Shown piece after piece: positions 52,291 through 61,073 of a DNA stretch of 64,000 nt. The notes beneath the pieces are model-generated. The model was given only the letters and a program-made list of their open reading frames with translations. It was not told where the DNA came from and did not search any database. The first letter of the stretch is position 1, and each line of letters begins with the position of its first letter. A program made the translations under genes and the position numbers. Where the stretch lies: NCBI GenBank assembly GCA_023404675.1, contig JAEYAW010000013.1, forward strand, positions 124,001-188,000, written 5' to 3'. The stretch comes from Pseudomonadota bacterium (GTDB lineage Bacteria; Pseudomonadota; Alphaproteobacteria; Rhizobiales; Xanthobacteraceae).

Positions 52291-52346
52291 GCCGGACGGA
52301 TCGCGGCGGGCGCCGTTCCGCGCGCCCGCTGAAGGAGAAATTGCCG

Positions 52347-53489
52347 ATGCCATGGAAAAATCAGGGCGGAAGCCCGTGGGGCTCCGGACCGAAGGGGCCC
52401 TGGGGATCCGGCCCTCAGTCGTCCGGTCCGCGTCCCCCCGATCTTGAGGATCTGCTGCGGCGTGGACAGGACCGGCTGCAGAATCTCCTGCCCGGCGGAT
52501 TCCTGTCCGGCATCGGCATCGCCCTGGTTGTCCTGGTCGCCATTGCGATCTGGGGCCTGTCCGGGTTTTTCCGCGTTCAGTCCGAGGAACTCGGCGCCGT
52601 GTTGCGGTTCGGCAAGCTGGTCCGCATCGTGCAGCCCGGCCTGAACTATCATCTGCCGTATCCGATCGAGACCGTGCTGCTGCCGAAGGCGCTGCGCGTC
52701 TCCACGATTTCCATCGGCATGAGCGTGATCGATGATCCGGGCCGTCGCGGCCGCACCACGCGCGATGTGCCGGAAGAGAGTCTGATGCTGACCGGCGACG
52801 AAAACATCGTCGATGTCGATTTCACGGTGTTGTGGCGGATCAAGCCGGACGGCGTCGGCGACTTCCTGTTCAACATTCAGAATCCGGAAGGCACCGTGAA
52901 GGCCGTGGCCGAAAGCGCGATGCGCGAGGTGATCGGCGGCTCGAACATCCAGCCGATCCTCACCGGTGCGCGCACCACCATCGAACAGCGTGTCCACGAA
53001 CTGATGCAGAAGACGCTGGACAGCTATGGCGCCGGCGTTCTGATCCAGCAGGTGCAACTGCAGAAGGTCGATCCGCCCTCGCAGGTGATCGACGCCTTCC
53101 GCGACGTGCAGGCCGCACGCGCCGACCAGGAGCGCATGCAGAACGAGGCGCAGACTTACGCCAACCGGGTGATTCCCGAGGCGCGCGGCCGCGCCGCGCA
53201 GATCCTGCAGGTCGCCGAAGGTTACAAGGAGCAGGCCGTTGCCGAGGCCAAGGGTCAGGCGGCCCGCTTCATCAAGGTCTATGATGAGTACAAGAAGGCG
53301 CCAAACGTGACGCGCGAGCGCATCTATCTCGAAACCATGGAGCGGATTTTCGGCGGTTCCGAGAAGCTGGTCGTCGATAGCGGCGCGGGTCAGGGGGTCG
53401 TGCCCTATCTGCCGCTGAACGAGCTGTCGCCGCGCCGTGCGCCTCCTGCCCCTGCGCCCAGCAACCAGCAGCAGGGAGCGAACCGATGA
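52347..53489 (+). CDS. hflK: FtsH protease modulator HflK
   Basis: 380 residues. A Gly/Pro/Ser-rich N-terminus (MPWKNQGGSPWGSGPKGPWG) is followed by a membrane helix (FLSGIGIALVVLVAIAIWGL) and an SPFH/band 7 domain (FRVQSEELGAVLRFGKLVR to about 290), with C-terminal coiled coil and ELSPRRAPPAPAPS tail. HflK and HflC form a periplasmic cage around FtsH. ATG at 52347 has GAAGGAG 9 bases upstream. It overlaps hflC by 4 bases. Confidence 0.95.
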   Translation: MPWKNQGGSPWGSGPKGPWGSGPQSSGPRPPDLEDLLRRGQDRLQNLLPGGFLSGIGIALVVLVAIAIWGLSGFFRVQSEELGAVLRFGKLVRIVQPGLNYHLPYPIETVLLPKALRVSTISIGMSVIDDPGRRGRTTRDVPEESLMLTGDENIVDVDFTVLWRIKPDGVGDFLFNIQNPEGTVKAVAESAMREVIGGSNIQPILTGARTTIEQRVHELMQKTLDSYGAGVLIQQVQLQKVDPPSQVIDAFRDVQAARADQERMQNEAQTYANRVIPEARGRAAQILQVAEGYKEQAVAEAKGQAARFIKVYDEYKKAPNVTRERIYLETMERIFGGSEKLVVDSGAGQGVVPYLPLNELSPRRAPPAPAPSNQQQGANR

Positions 53490-54397
53490 GAGGCAGCACT
53501 GTGGGCGCTGTCGCCCTGATCATCCTGCTTGTCGTGGCTGTGCTCGGCTACAGCTCGCTGTTCACGGTGAGGCAGACCGAGCAGGCACTGGTGGTGCGGC
53601 TGGGCGATCCGGTCCGGGTCGTCACCAATCCGGGTCTGCATTTCAAGGCGCCGTTCATCGATAGCGTGATTTCCATCGACAAGCGGATTCTCGACCTCGA
53701 AAATCCGTCGCAGGAAGTCATCGCGTCGGACCAGAAGCGACTCGTGGTCGATGTCTTCGCCCGGTATCGCATCAACAATGCGCTGCGCTTCTATCAGAGC
53801 GTCGGCACGATCCAGGCGGCGAACATCCAGCTCACCACGCTGCTGAACGCGGCCATGCGCCGCGTGCTCGGCGAGGCGACCTTCATTCAGGTGGTGCGTG
53901 ACGAGCGCGATCAGCTGATGACCCGGATTCAGCAGCAGCTCGATCGCGAGACCGCCAATTACGGCATCCAGGTCATCGACGTGCGGATCCGCCGCGCCGA
54001 TCTGCCGGAGCAGAACAGCCAGGCAGTCTATCAGCGGATGCAGACCGAGCGTCAGCGCGAAGCGGCCGAGTTCCGGGCGCAGGGTGCGCAGAGGGCGCAG
54101 GAAATCCGCTCGCGTGCAGATCGTGAGGGCACCGTCATCGTGGCCGAAGCCAACTCCCAGGCCGAGCAGGTGCGAGGCGAGGGCGACGGCGAACGCAACC
54201 GAATCTTCGCCGAGGCCTATGGCCGCGATCCGGAGTTTTTCGCCTTCTATCGCTCCATGACCGCCTACGAGACGGGACTGCGCAGCAACGACACCCGCTT
54301 CCTGCTGCGGCCGGAATCCGAGTTCTTCAAGTTCTTCAGCAATCCGGCGGGCCTGCCCGCGGCGGGAGCCCCCGCCGCCAGCACAGGCCAGCGTTAA
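53486..54397 (+). CDS. hflC: FtsH protease modulator HflC
   Basis: 303 residues, SPFH/band 7 protein: N-terminal helix (TVGAVALIILLVVAVLGYSS), ALVVRLGDPVRVVTNPGLHF start of the SPFH domain, then a coiled-coil region (MQTERQREAAEFRAQGAQRA). Partner of HflK. ATGA overlap with hflK indicates coupled translation. Ends in an Ala/Gly-rich tail. Confidence 0.95.
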   Translation: MRGSTVGAVALIILLVVAVLGYSSLFTVRQTEQALVVRLGDPVRVVTNPGLHFKAPFIDSVISIDKRILDLENPSQEVIASDQKRLVVDVFARYRINNALRFYQSVGTIQAANIQLTTLLNAAMRRVLGEATFIQVVRDERDQLMTRIQQQLDRETANYGIQVIDVRIRRADLPEQNSQAVYQRMQTERQREAAEFRAQGAQRAQEIRSRADREGTVIVAEANSQAEQVRGEGDGERNRIFAEAYGRDPEFFAFYRSMTAYETGLRSNDTRFLLRPESEFFKFFSNPAGLPAAGAPAASTGQR

Positions 54398-54409
54398 GGT
54401 CGCCGGCTC

Positions 54410-54610
54410 GTGCGGAGTATCGGGGCAGGCGATTTTCTGGTGGGCCTCGGTATTCTCCTGGTCGTGGAGGGAGTGCTGTTCGCCGGCCTCCCCGGCTGGA
54501 TGCGCGAGGCCATGAAGAACGCGCTCGATACGCCCGACGGAATTCTGCGGACCGTCGGGCTGGTCTCGGCGGTTCTCGGACTGATCCTGATCTGGATGGT
54601 TCGCTTTTGA
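54410..54610 (+). CDS. DUF2065 small membrane protein
   Basis: 66 residues, two hydrophobic helices (FLVGLGILLVVEGVLFAGL and TVGLVSAVLGLILIWMVRF). This is DUF2065/YjeT, which sits next to hflC also in E. coli. GTG start, 12 bases after the hflC stop. Role unknown, probably part of the HflKC complex. The gap to degP (54611-54821) contains no named feature. Confidence 0.8.
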   Translation: MRSIGAGDFLVGLGILLVVEGVLFAGLPGWMREAMKNALDTPDGILRTVGLVSAVLGLILIWMVRF

Positions 54611-54821
54611 GCGGACCGCAACCCGGCCGACAAAATGCGAGAGTCTGGTCCGGCCGCGCGTAACGCTGGCGGGACGATGTCCGCAGTGACCGGTTTTTTG
54701 CCGCAAATCCATGCGGTTGATGCACGCCGATCATCCCACGAGCGGGTGACTTGCGCGATTCGCCGGTTCCGCGCAGTGTGCCCGCAGCTCTTTTCGCCTT
54801 TCGTCAGGAGACGATAGCCCC

Positions 54822-56339
54822 ATGTCAAACGCGATGTCCGAAGCCATTCAGGCATTGAAAGTCCGTCTGCGGCCTGCCGTGGCCGCGGGCTGCACTGTCG
54901 CCCTGTTGCTGTCGCCGGTCTCCGCCTATGCGCGCGGTCCCGAGGGAATCGCCGACGTCGCTGAGAAGGTGATTGACGCGGTCGTCAACATTTCGACCTC
55001 GCAGACAGTCGAGTCCAAGGGTGGCGGCGCAGGCGACGAGCGGGCCATGCCGCAGCTCCCGCCTGGCTCGCCGTTCGAGGAGTTCTTCGAGGACTTCTTC
55101 AAGAACCGGCGCGGCGGCGGCTCAGGTCGTGGCGGCGGCCTGCAGCCCCGCAAGGTGAACTCGCTGGGCTCCGGCTTCATCATCGACGGCGCGGGCATCG
55201 TGGTGACGAACAATCACGTCATCGCCGATGCCGACGAGATCAGCGTGATCCTCAACGACGGCACCAAGTATCGCGCAGAGCTGATGGGCAAGGACAAGAA
55301 GACGGATCTCGCGCTTCTGAAGTTCAAGCCGGACAAACAGCTCACGGTCGTGAAGTTCGGCGATTCCGACAAGCTGCGGCTCGGCGAGTGGGTGGTGGCG
55401 ATCGGCAACCCGTTCAGCCTCGGCGGCACGGTGACGGCGGGCATTGTCTCGGCGCGCAACCGCGACATCAACTCCGGTCCCTACGACAACTACATCCAGA
55501 CCGACGCGGCGATCAATCGCGGCAACTCCGGCGGTCCGCTGTTCAATCTCGACGGCGAGGTGGTCGGCGTGAACACCGCGATCATCTCGCCCTCGGGCGG
55601 TTCGATCGGCATCGGCTTCGCGGTGCCCTCGAAGACGGTCGCCTCTGTGATCGACCAGCTGCGCGAGTTCGGCGAGACCCGCCGCGGCTGGCTCGGCGTG
55701 CGCATCCAGCAGGTGACGGACGAGATCGCCGAGAGCCTCAGCATCAAGCCGGCGCGCGGCGCGCTGATCGCCGGCATCGATGACAAGGGGCCGGCGAAGC
55801 CGGCCGGAATCGAGCCGGGTGACGTGATTGTCCGTTTCGACGGCAAGGACATCAAGGAGATGAAGGATCTGCCGCGCGCGGTCGCCGACACGGCGGTCGG
55901 CAAGGCGGTCGACGTCGTCATCATCCGCAAGGGCAAGGAAGAGACCAAGAAGGTCACGCTGGGCCGTCTTGAGGACAGCGAGAAGGTCGTGGAAGCCTCC
56001 GCCAGGAGCAGCGCGCCGGAGGCTCAGGACAAGACGCCGACGCAGAAGGCGCTCGGCATCGATCTCGGCGCGCTCACCAAGGAGACGCGGGCCCGTTTCA
56101 AGATCAAGGACAGCGTCAAGGGCGTGCTGATCACCGGCGTGGACAGTTCGTCCGACGCCGCCGAGAAGCGGCTCGGGCCGGGCGACGTGATCGTCGAGGT
56201 GGCGCAGGAGAGCGTCGCCAACGCGGCCGACGTGAAGAAGCGGTTCGACCAGCTCAAGAAGGACGGCAAGAAGGCCGCGCTGCTGCTGGTCTCGAACGGC
56301 GACGGCGAACTGCGCTTCGTGGCGCTGAGCTTGCAGTAA
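54822..56339 (+). CDS. DegP/HtrA-family periplasmic serine protease
   Basis: 505 residues. Signal peptide (cut near SAYA), a Gly/Arg-rich linker FKNRRGGGSGRGGG, then the protease domain with His in VVTNNHVIADA, Asp in KKTDLALLKF and Ser in NRGNSGGPLF, followed by two PDZ domains (RRGWLGVRIQQVTDEIAES and about 405-500). DegP/DegQ-type enzymes degrade or refold misfolded periplasmic proteins; the HflKC genes upstream make a quality-control cluster. A terminator follows. Orthologues are called degP or mucD. Confidence 0.93.
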   Translation: MSNAMSEAIQALKVRLRPAVAAGCTVALLLSPVSAYARGPEGIADVAEKVIDAVVNISTSQTVESKGGGAGDERAMPQLPPGSPFEEFFEDFFKNRRGGGSGRGGGLQPRKVNSLGSGFIIDGAGIVVTNNHVIADADEISVILNDGTKYRAELMGKDKKTDLALLKFKPDKQLTVVKFGDSDKLRLGEWVVAIGNPFSLGGTVTAGIVSARNRDINSGPYDNYIQTDAAINRGNSGGPLFNLDGEVVGVNTAIISPSGGSIGIGFAVPSKTVASVIDQLREFGETRRGWLGVRIQQVTDEIAESLSIKPARGALIAGIDDKGPAKPAGIEPGDVIVRFDGKDIKEMKDLPRAVADTAVGKAVDVVIIRKGKEETKKVTLGRLEDSEKVVEASARSSAPEAQDKTPTQKALGIDLGALTKETRARFKIKDSVKGVLITGVDSSSDAAEKRLGPGDVIVEVAQESVANAADVKKRFDQLKKDGKKAALLLVSNGDGELRFVALSLQ

Positions 56340-56369
56340 GCTGCGCTGAATCTGGCGCACCCCACATGG

Positions 56370-56392
56370 ATGGCCGGGCTTGTCCCGGCCAT
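56370..56392 (+). terminator. Terminator after degP (dispersed hairpin)
   Basis: A 9-bp stem ATGGCCGGG (56370-56378) and CCCGGCCAT (56384-56392) with loop CTTGT, then TTTCG and TTTTTT. The 19-base core GGCCGGGCTTGTCCCGGCC recurs exactly at 63581-63599, so it belongs to a repeated hairpin family. Confidence 0.8.
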
Positions 56393-56450
56393 TTCGTTTT
56401 TTGGCGGGTTATGTTTGGAGGTGCCTGCCGGCGACGGCTGGTGGAGCGCC

Positions 56451-57344
56451 TCAGTCCCCGACGAATTCGTCGCGGCGATAGCCCTGCGCATAAAGCAGCG
56501 CGGTGAGGTCGCCGTGATTGACGCAGGCGGCCGCGGCGGCGGCAACCGCGGGCTTGGCGTGATAGGCGACGCCGAGCCCGGCCTGCTGGATCATGGCCAG
56601 ATCGTTGGCTCCGTCGCCGATCGCGAGCGTGTGGATCTCGTCGAGGTCGAACGACTCGCGAAGCTCCAGCAGCGCAGCCAGCTTGGCGTCCTTGCCGAGG
56701 ATCGGCTCCTCGACCGTGCCGGCCAGCTTGTCGTCCGCAACATGCAGGACGTTGGCCCGGTTCTCCTGGAAGCCGATCAGCGCCGCGACGCGGTTGGTGA
56801 AGGCGGTGAAGCCGCCGGACACGAGGCACGTGTAAGCGCCGTGCGCTTTCATGGTCTGCACCAGCGCCCGCCCGCCGGAGGTCAGCGTGATGCGGCTCGC
56901 CAGCACTTCGTCGATCACGCCGACCGGCAGTCCCTTGAGCAGCGCGACGCGCTCGCGCAAGGCGGGCTCGAACGCGATCTCGCCGCGCATGGCGCGTTCG
57001 GTGATCGCGGCGACATGCGCCTTCAGGCCTGCGAAGTCGGCCAGTTCGTCGATGCATTCCTGCCCGATCATGGTGGAATCCATATCGGCCAGAAAAAGCT
57101 TCTTGCGCCGGCCGATCTCAGGCTGCACCACCACGTCCACGGCGAGGTCGCCGAGCGCCGCGCGCAGCCGCCCGGTGATGGCGCGGGGTGCTTCGTCGCT
57201 GACGAAGGGCAGATCCACGGCGATCTCGGCATGCAGCCAGCGCGGCGTGGACACGGCGGGGAGCAGGGTCGCGATGCCTTCTACCACGGTGGAATCGAGG
57301 GCCGGAGCGTCGGGGTGGCAGATCAGGGTGGCGACGAGGGACAT
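56451..57344 (-). CDS. serB: Phosphoserine phosphatase
   Basis: 297 residues, HAD superfamily, final step of serine synthesis. The catalytic motif is FLADMDSTMIGQECIDE (DMDST) near residue 93, motif II SGGF, and motif III GDGANDLAM. An N-terminal regulatory region of about 85 residues precedes it, normal for SerB. The start at 57344 lies 3 bases from the divergent miaA start; promoters must be inside the opposite genes. Its stop is 58 bases from the degP terminator. Confidence 0.93.
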   Translation of the reverse strand: MSLVATLICHPDAPALDSTVVEGIATLLPAVSTPRWLHAEIAVDLPFVSDEAPRAITGRLRAALGDLAVDVVVQPEIGRRKKLFLADMDSTMIGQECIDELADFAGLKAHVAAITERAMRGEIAFEPALRERVALLKGLPVGVIDEVLASRITLTSGGRALVQTMKAHGAYTCLVSGGFTAFTNRVAALIGFQENRANVLHVADDKLAGTVEEPILGKDAKLAALLELRESFDLDEIHTLAIGDGANDLAMIQQAGLGVAYHAKPAVAAAAAACVNHGDLTALLYAQGYRRDEFVGD

Positions 57345-57347
57345 GGC

Positions 57348-58274
57348 GTGACCGGGCGGGATTTGATCAAGGCCGTGCTTATTGCAGGGCCGACCGCCAG
57401 CGGCAAGTCGGCGCTGGCGCTGCAGCTTGCCCGCGCGCATGGCGGCGTCGTGATCAACACCGATTCCATGCAGGTCTATCGCGACCTGCGCATCATCACG
57501 GCGCGGCCGACGCCTGAGGAGGAGGCGCAGGTTCCGCACCGGCTCTACGGGCATGTCGATGCGGCGGTGAATTACTCTGCCGGGCGCTGGGTGGAGGATG
57601 CCGCGCGCGTATTGGAGGACGTGCGGGGGCTGCAGCGTCTGCCGATCTTCATCGGCGGTACGGGATTGTATTTCAAGGCGCTGCTGCGGGGATTGTCGGC
57701 TGTGCCGTCTGTGCCGGAGGCGGTGCGCGAAGATGTGCGCGCGCGCCTTGAGAGCCACGGCGTCGAGGCGCTTCATGCCGAACTGGCACGGCGCGACCCG
57801 GAAGCCGCCGCGCGGCTCAAGCCGCGCGACCGGGTCCGCATCGCCCGCGCGCTGGAGGTGATCGAGGCGACCGGCCGTCCGCTGGCGGACTGGCATCGGG
57901 AGGGGCTGCCGCCGCTGCTCGACCCTGAGCGGGTCGCGGCCGTCTTTCTCGCGCCCGAGCGCGCCGATCTCTACGCCCGGATCGACCGCCGTTTCGTCGC
58001 CATGGCCGAGACCGGCGCGCTGGACGAAGTGACCCGGCTGGCCGCGCGCGGGCTCGATCCGCTGCTGCCGGCCATGAAGGCCCACGGCGTGCCGCCCTTC
58101 ATCCGCCACCTGCGCGGCGAGATCGGCCGGGACGAAGCGATCGCCATCGCGCAGATGGACACCCGCCGTTACGCCAAGCGCCAGTTCACCTGGTTCCGGC
58201 ACCAGCTTCCGGAATTCGCATGGGTCACCCCGGATGCGGCCCGGGAGGTGCTGGCCCTCAGGCTTGCCACCTAG
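57348..58274 (+). CDS. miaA: tRNA dimethylallyltransferase
   Basis: 308 residues. P-loop IAGPTASGKSALALQLA near residue 14 binds ATP or the prenyl donor; NTDSMQVYRDL, GGTGLYFKALLRGL and KRQFTWFRHQLPEF are MiaA signatures. It makes i6A37 on tRNAs reading codons starting with U. GTG at 57348 with GAGGG 8 bases upstream is the start; it is 3 bases from the serB start on the other strand. Confidence 0.92.
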   Translation: MTGRDLIKAVLIAGPTASGKSALALQLARAHGGVVINTDSMQVYRDLRIITARPTPEEEAQVPHRLYGHVDAAVNYSAGRWVEDAARVLEDVRGLQRLPIFIGGTGLYFKALLRGLSAVPSVPEAVREDVRARLESHGVEALHAELARRDPEAAARLKPRDRVRIARALEVIEATGRPLADWHREGLPPLLDPERVAAVFLAPERADLYARIDRRFVAMAETGALDEVTRLAARGLDPLLPAMKAHGVPPFIRHLRGEIGRDEAIAIAQMDTRRYAKRQFTWFRHQLPEFAWVTPDAAREVLALRLAT

Positions 58275-58345
58275 GCGCGTCTGCCTTGCAAAACGCGCGG
58301 ATGGCGCGCCGAAATTTCGCTGGCTATCATCAATCGACCGGGCGG

Positions 58346-58374
58346 TTGACCGGATGCGGGGAAACCCGTATAAG
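58346..58374 (+). promoter_or_regulatory. Sigma-70-type promoter of the ilv operon
   Basis: TTGACC (58346-58351), 17-base spacer, TATAAG (58369-58374): five of six matches in each box. Start expected near 58381, 25 bases before the leader peptide. Confidence 0.75.
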
Positions 58375-58405
58375 CCGCGCAACCTTTGAGAAGCTGACCT
58401 GATCC

Positions 58406-58471
58406 ATGCGCAATATTATTATCAAAGCCGTCCTCCTTATCGTACCCTGGCGCACCGCCGGAGGTGGCTGA
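58406..58471 (+). CDS. ilv leader peptide (transcription attenuation)
   Basis: A 21-codon frame opening MRNIIIKAVLLIV and ending with WRTAGGG. Nine of residues 4-13 are Ile, Leu, Val or Ala, including three Ile in a row. Starving for branched-chain amino acids would stall a ribosome here. It is followed by a terminator at 58499 before ilvI, the classic arrangement of ivbL-type attenuation. CGCACCGCC (58451-58459), overlapping its end, can pair with GGCGGTGTGCG (58488-58498), part of the switch. Too short to be called by gene finders. Confidence 0.8.
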   Translation: MRNIIIKAVLLIVPWRTAGGG

Positions 58472-58498
58472 CGGCCATCCATAACCGGGCGGTGTGCG

Positions 58499-58522
58499 AG
58501 GGCCTCAAACGGGCCCTTTTTT
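58499..58522 (+). terminator. Attenuator terminator of the ilv leader
   Basis: Stem AGGGCC (58499-58504) with GGCCCT (58512-58517), followed by a T-run to 58522. It is 27 bases after the leader stop and 77 bases before ilvI, so it stops transcription unless the leader ribosome stalls. Confidence 0.75.
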
Positions 58523-58598
58523 ATTGCCCGCAACGTTCCTGATACCGACCGCGACACCCCCGATCGAACCAGCGCCAGCCGGCGCACCGGAGCGAGAG

Positions 58599-60380
58599 AT
58601 GAGCGAGACCGACAAGCCCCACGACCCGAACCAGATGACCGGCGCCGCGATGATCGTGCGTGCGCTCAAGGATCACGGGGTCGAGCACATTTTCGGCTAT
58701 CCGGGCGGGGCGGTGCTTCCGATCTACGACGAGATTTTCCAGCAGAGCGATGTCGAGCACATCCTGGTCCGGCACGAGCAGGGCGCCGGCCATGCCGCCG
58801 AGGGCTATGCCCGCTCCACCGGCAAACCGGGCGTCGCGCTGGTGACGTCCGGGCCGGGCGCGACCAACATGGTGACGCCGCTGGCCGACGCGCTGATGGA
58901 TTCCATTCCGCTGGTCTGCATCACTGGGCAGGTGCCGACGCATCTGATCGGCAACGATGCCTTCCAGGAATGCGACACCGTGGGCATCACCCGGCCCTGT
59001 ACCAAGCACAACTGGCTGGTGCGGCGGATCGAGGATCTGCCGACCGTGCTGCACGAGGCGTTTTACGTGGCCACCACCGGCCGGCCGGGCCCGGTGGTGG
59101 TCGATGTGCCGAAGGACGTGCAGTTCGCCACCGGCACCTATCATCCGCCGCGCAAGTCGGACGTTCATATCTCCTACGCGCCCCGTGTGAAGGGCGATCC
59201 GGCGGCGATCCGCAAGGCGGTCGAACTGCTGGCAGGCGCGAAGCGGCCTGTGATCTATACCGGCGGCGGCGTCATCAATGCGGGCCGCGAGGCCTCGAAG
59301 CTGCTGCGCGATCTGGTGGACGCGACGGGCTTCCCCATCACCTCCACGCTGATGGGGCTCGGGGCCTATCCGGCGTCGGGGCCGAACTGGCTCGGCATGC
59401 TGGGGATGCATGGAACGTACGAAGCCAACATGGCGATGCATGACTGCGACGTGATGCTGTGCATCGGCGCGCGGTTCGACGACCGCATCACCGGCCGCAC
59501 CGATGCGTTCTCGCCGGGCTCGAAGAAGATTCACATCGATATCGATCCATCCTCGATCAACAAGAACATCCGCGTGGATGTGCCGATCGTCGGCGACGCC
59601 GCCAACGTGATGGCCGATCTGCTGCAGGTGTTCCGTACTGAAGCCAGGAAGCCCGACATCCGCCCGTGGTGGCAGCAGATCGCGACCTGGAAGGCGCGCA
59701 ATTCGCTGGCCTACAAGAAGAACGACGACGTGATCCTGCCGCAATATGCGATCCAGCGCCTGTTCGAGGCGACGCGCGGCCACGACACCTACATCACCAC
59801 GGAGGTCGGCCAGCATCAGATGTGGGCCGCGCAGTTCTTCGGCTTCGAGGAGCCGCATCGCTGGATGACGTCGGGCGGTCTCGGCACCATGGGCTACGGC
59901 CTGCCCGCAGCGCTCGGCGTGCAGGTCGCGCATCCGGACAGCCTCGTGGTCGATATCGCGGGCGATGCCTCGGTGCAGATGACCATGCAGGAGATGTCGA
60001 CGGCGGTGCAGTTCGAGCTGCCGATCAAGATCTTCATCCTGAACAACCAGTACATGGGCATGGTGCGGCAGTGGCAGCAGCTGCTGCACGGCAACCGCCT
60101 GTCGCATTCCTATTCGGAAGCTCTGCCGGATTTCGTGAAGCTGGCGGAGGCCTATGGCGGCGTCGGCCTGGAGGTGTCGAAACCTGCCGATCTCGACGGC
60201 GCATTGCGCGAGATGATCCGGGTGAAGAAGCCGGTGCTGTTCAACTGCCATGTTGCGGCGCTGGAAAACTGCTTCCCGATGATTCCCTCGGGCAAGGCGC
60301 ACAACGAGATGCTGCTGCCGGCCGAGGCCAACGACGAAGCCACCGCCGCCGCATTCGCCGGCGGCAAGGCGCTGGTGTGA
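58599..60380 (+). CDS. ilvI: Acetolactate synthase large subunit
   Basis: 593 residues, ThDP- and FAD-dependent AHAS catalytic subunit, the first common step of valine, leucine and isoleucine synthesis. The ThDP-activating Glu lies in VRHEQGAGHAAEGYARSTG; ThDP motif DIAGDASVQMTMQEMST continues to NN. The QCDTVGITRPCTKHNW and PKDVQFATG regions are typical. ATG at 58599 is preceded by a GAGAG-type site. The start is downstream of the attenuator. Also named ilvB. Confidence 0.95.
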   Translation: MSETDKPHDPNQMTGAAMIVRALKDHGVEHIFGYPGGAVLPIYDEIFQQSDVEHILVRHEQGAGHAAEGYARSTGKPGVALVTSGPGATNMVTPLADALMDSIPLVCITGQVPTHLIGNDAFQECDTVGITRPCTKHNWLVRRIEDLPTVLHEAFYVATTGRPGPVVVDVPKDVQFATGTYHPPRKSDVHISYAPRVKGDPAAIRKAVELLAGAKRPVIYTGGGVINAGREASKLLRDLVDATGFPITSTLMGLGAYPASGPNWLGMLGMHGTYEANMAMHDCDVMLCIGARFDDRITGRTDAFSPGSKKIHIDIDPSSINKNIRVDVPIVGDAANVMADLLQVFRTEARKPDIRPWWQQIATWKARNSLAYKKNDDVILPQYAIQRLFEATRGHDTYITTEVGQHQMWAAQFFGFEEPHRWMTSGGLGTMGYGLPAALGVQVAHPDSLVVDIAGDASVQMTMQEMSTAVQFELPIKIFILNNQYMGMVRQWQQLLHGNRLSHSYSEALPDFVKLAEAYGGVGLEVSKPADLDGALREMIRVKKPVLFNCHVAALENCFPMIPSGKAHNEMLLPAEANDEATAAAFAGGKALV

Positions 60381-60402
60381 TGAGCGCGATGGCAACACAA
60401 GG

Positions 60403-60502
60403 CCGTCATCCTGAGGAGCGAGCGCTGCGAGCCTCGAAGGATGACAGTCAAATTCAGCCGTCACCCTTCGAGGGCCGCGACGCGGCCACCTCAGCGTGAC
60501 GG
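60403..60502. repeat. Palindromic repeat element between ilvI and ilvH
   Basis: A 100-base element with near-perfect inverted ends: CCGTCATCCTGAGG (60403-60416) and CCTCAGCGTGACGG (60489-60502), which match at 12 of 14 positions when inverted. Internal blocks (TCGAAGGATGACAG, CACCCTTCGAGG) form further hairpins. Similar elements are widespread between genes in Nitrobacteraceae. It could attenuate or stabilise the ilvI-ilvH message. Confidence 0.7.
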
Positions 60503-60527
60503 AGAGCCGGACGAATAGGACGAGATC

Positions 60528-61070
60528 ATGAACCAGCCCGCCTCCGCCTATTTTATCGAGGACCGCAAGGATCCGAACGAGACCCACACGCTCTCGATCC
60601 TCGTCGCCAACGAGCCGGGTGTGCTGGCCCGCGTCATCGGCCTGTTCTCGGGCCGGGGCTACAACATCGACAGCCTCACGGTGTCCGAGACCGAGCATCA
60701 CAAGCACGTTTCGCGGATCACCATCGTCACCACCGGCACGCCGATGGTGATACAGCAGATCAAGCACCAGCTCGACCGCATGATCCCGGTCTATCGCGTG
60801 GTGGACATGACGCTGGCCGGGCGCGCCATCGAGCGCGAGCTGGCGATGGTGAAGGTGCGCGGGACCGGCGATGCGCGCGTCGAGGCGTTGCGCCTCGCTG
60901 ATGCCTTCCGCGCCCGCGTCATCGATGCCACCACCGAGAGTTTCGTGTTCGAGCTGACGGGCAACACCGAGAAGCTCGATCAGTTCATCAGCCTGATGGT
61001 GCCGCTGGGTCTCGTCGAGATTTCGCGCACCGGCGTCGCGGCGATCTCGCGCGGACCGGAAGGAATGTGA
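60528..61070 (+). CDS. ilvH: Acetolactate synthase small (regulatory) subunit
   Basis: 180 residues. The ACT domain (HTLSILVANEPGVLARVIGL, FSGRGYNIDSLTVSET) binds valine for feedback inhibition, and a C-terminal ALS_ss_C domain follows (ELAMVKVRGTGDARVEALRL). Partner of ilvI. It is followed by a methyltransferase gene after 3 bases. Also called ilvN. Confidence 0.95.
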   Translation: MNQPASAYFIEDRKDPNETHTLSILVANEPGVLARVIGLFSGRGYNIDSLTVSETEHHKHVSRITIVTTGTPMVIQQIKHQLDRMIPVYRVVDMTLAGRAIERELAMVKVRGTGDARVEALRLADAFRARVIDATTESFVFELTGNTEKLDQFISLMVPLGLVEISRTGVAAISRGPEGM

Positions 61071-61073
61071 GCC

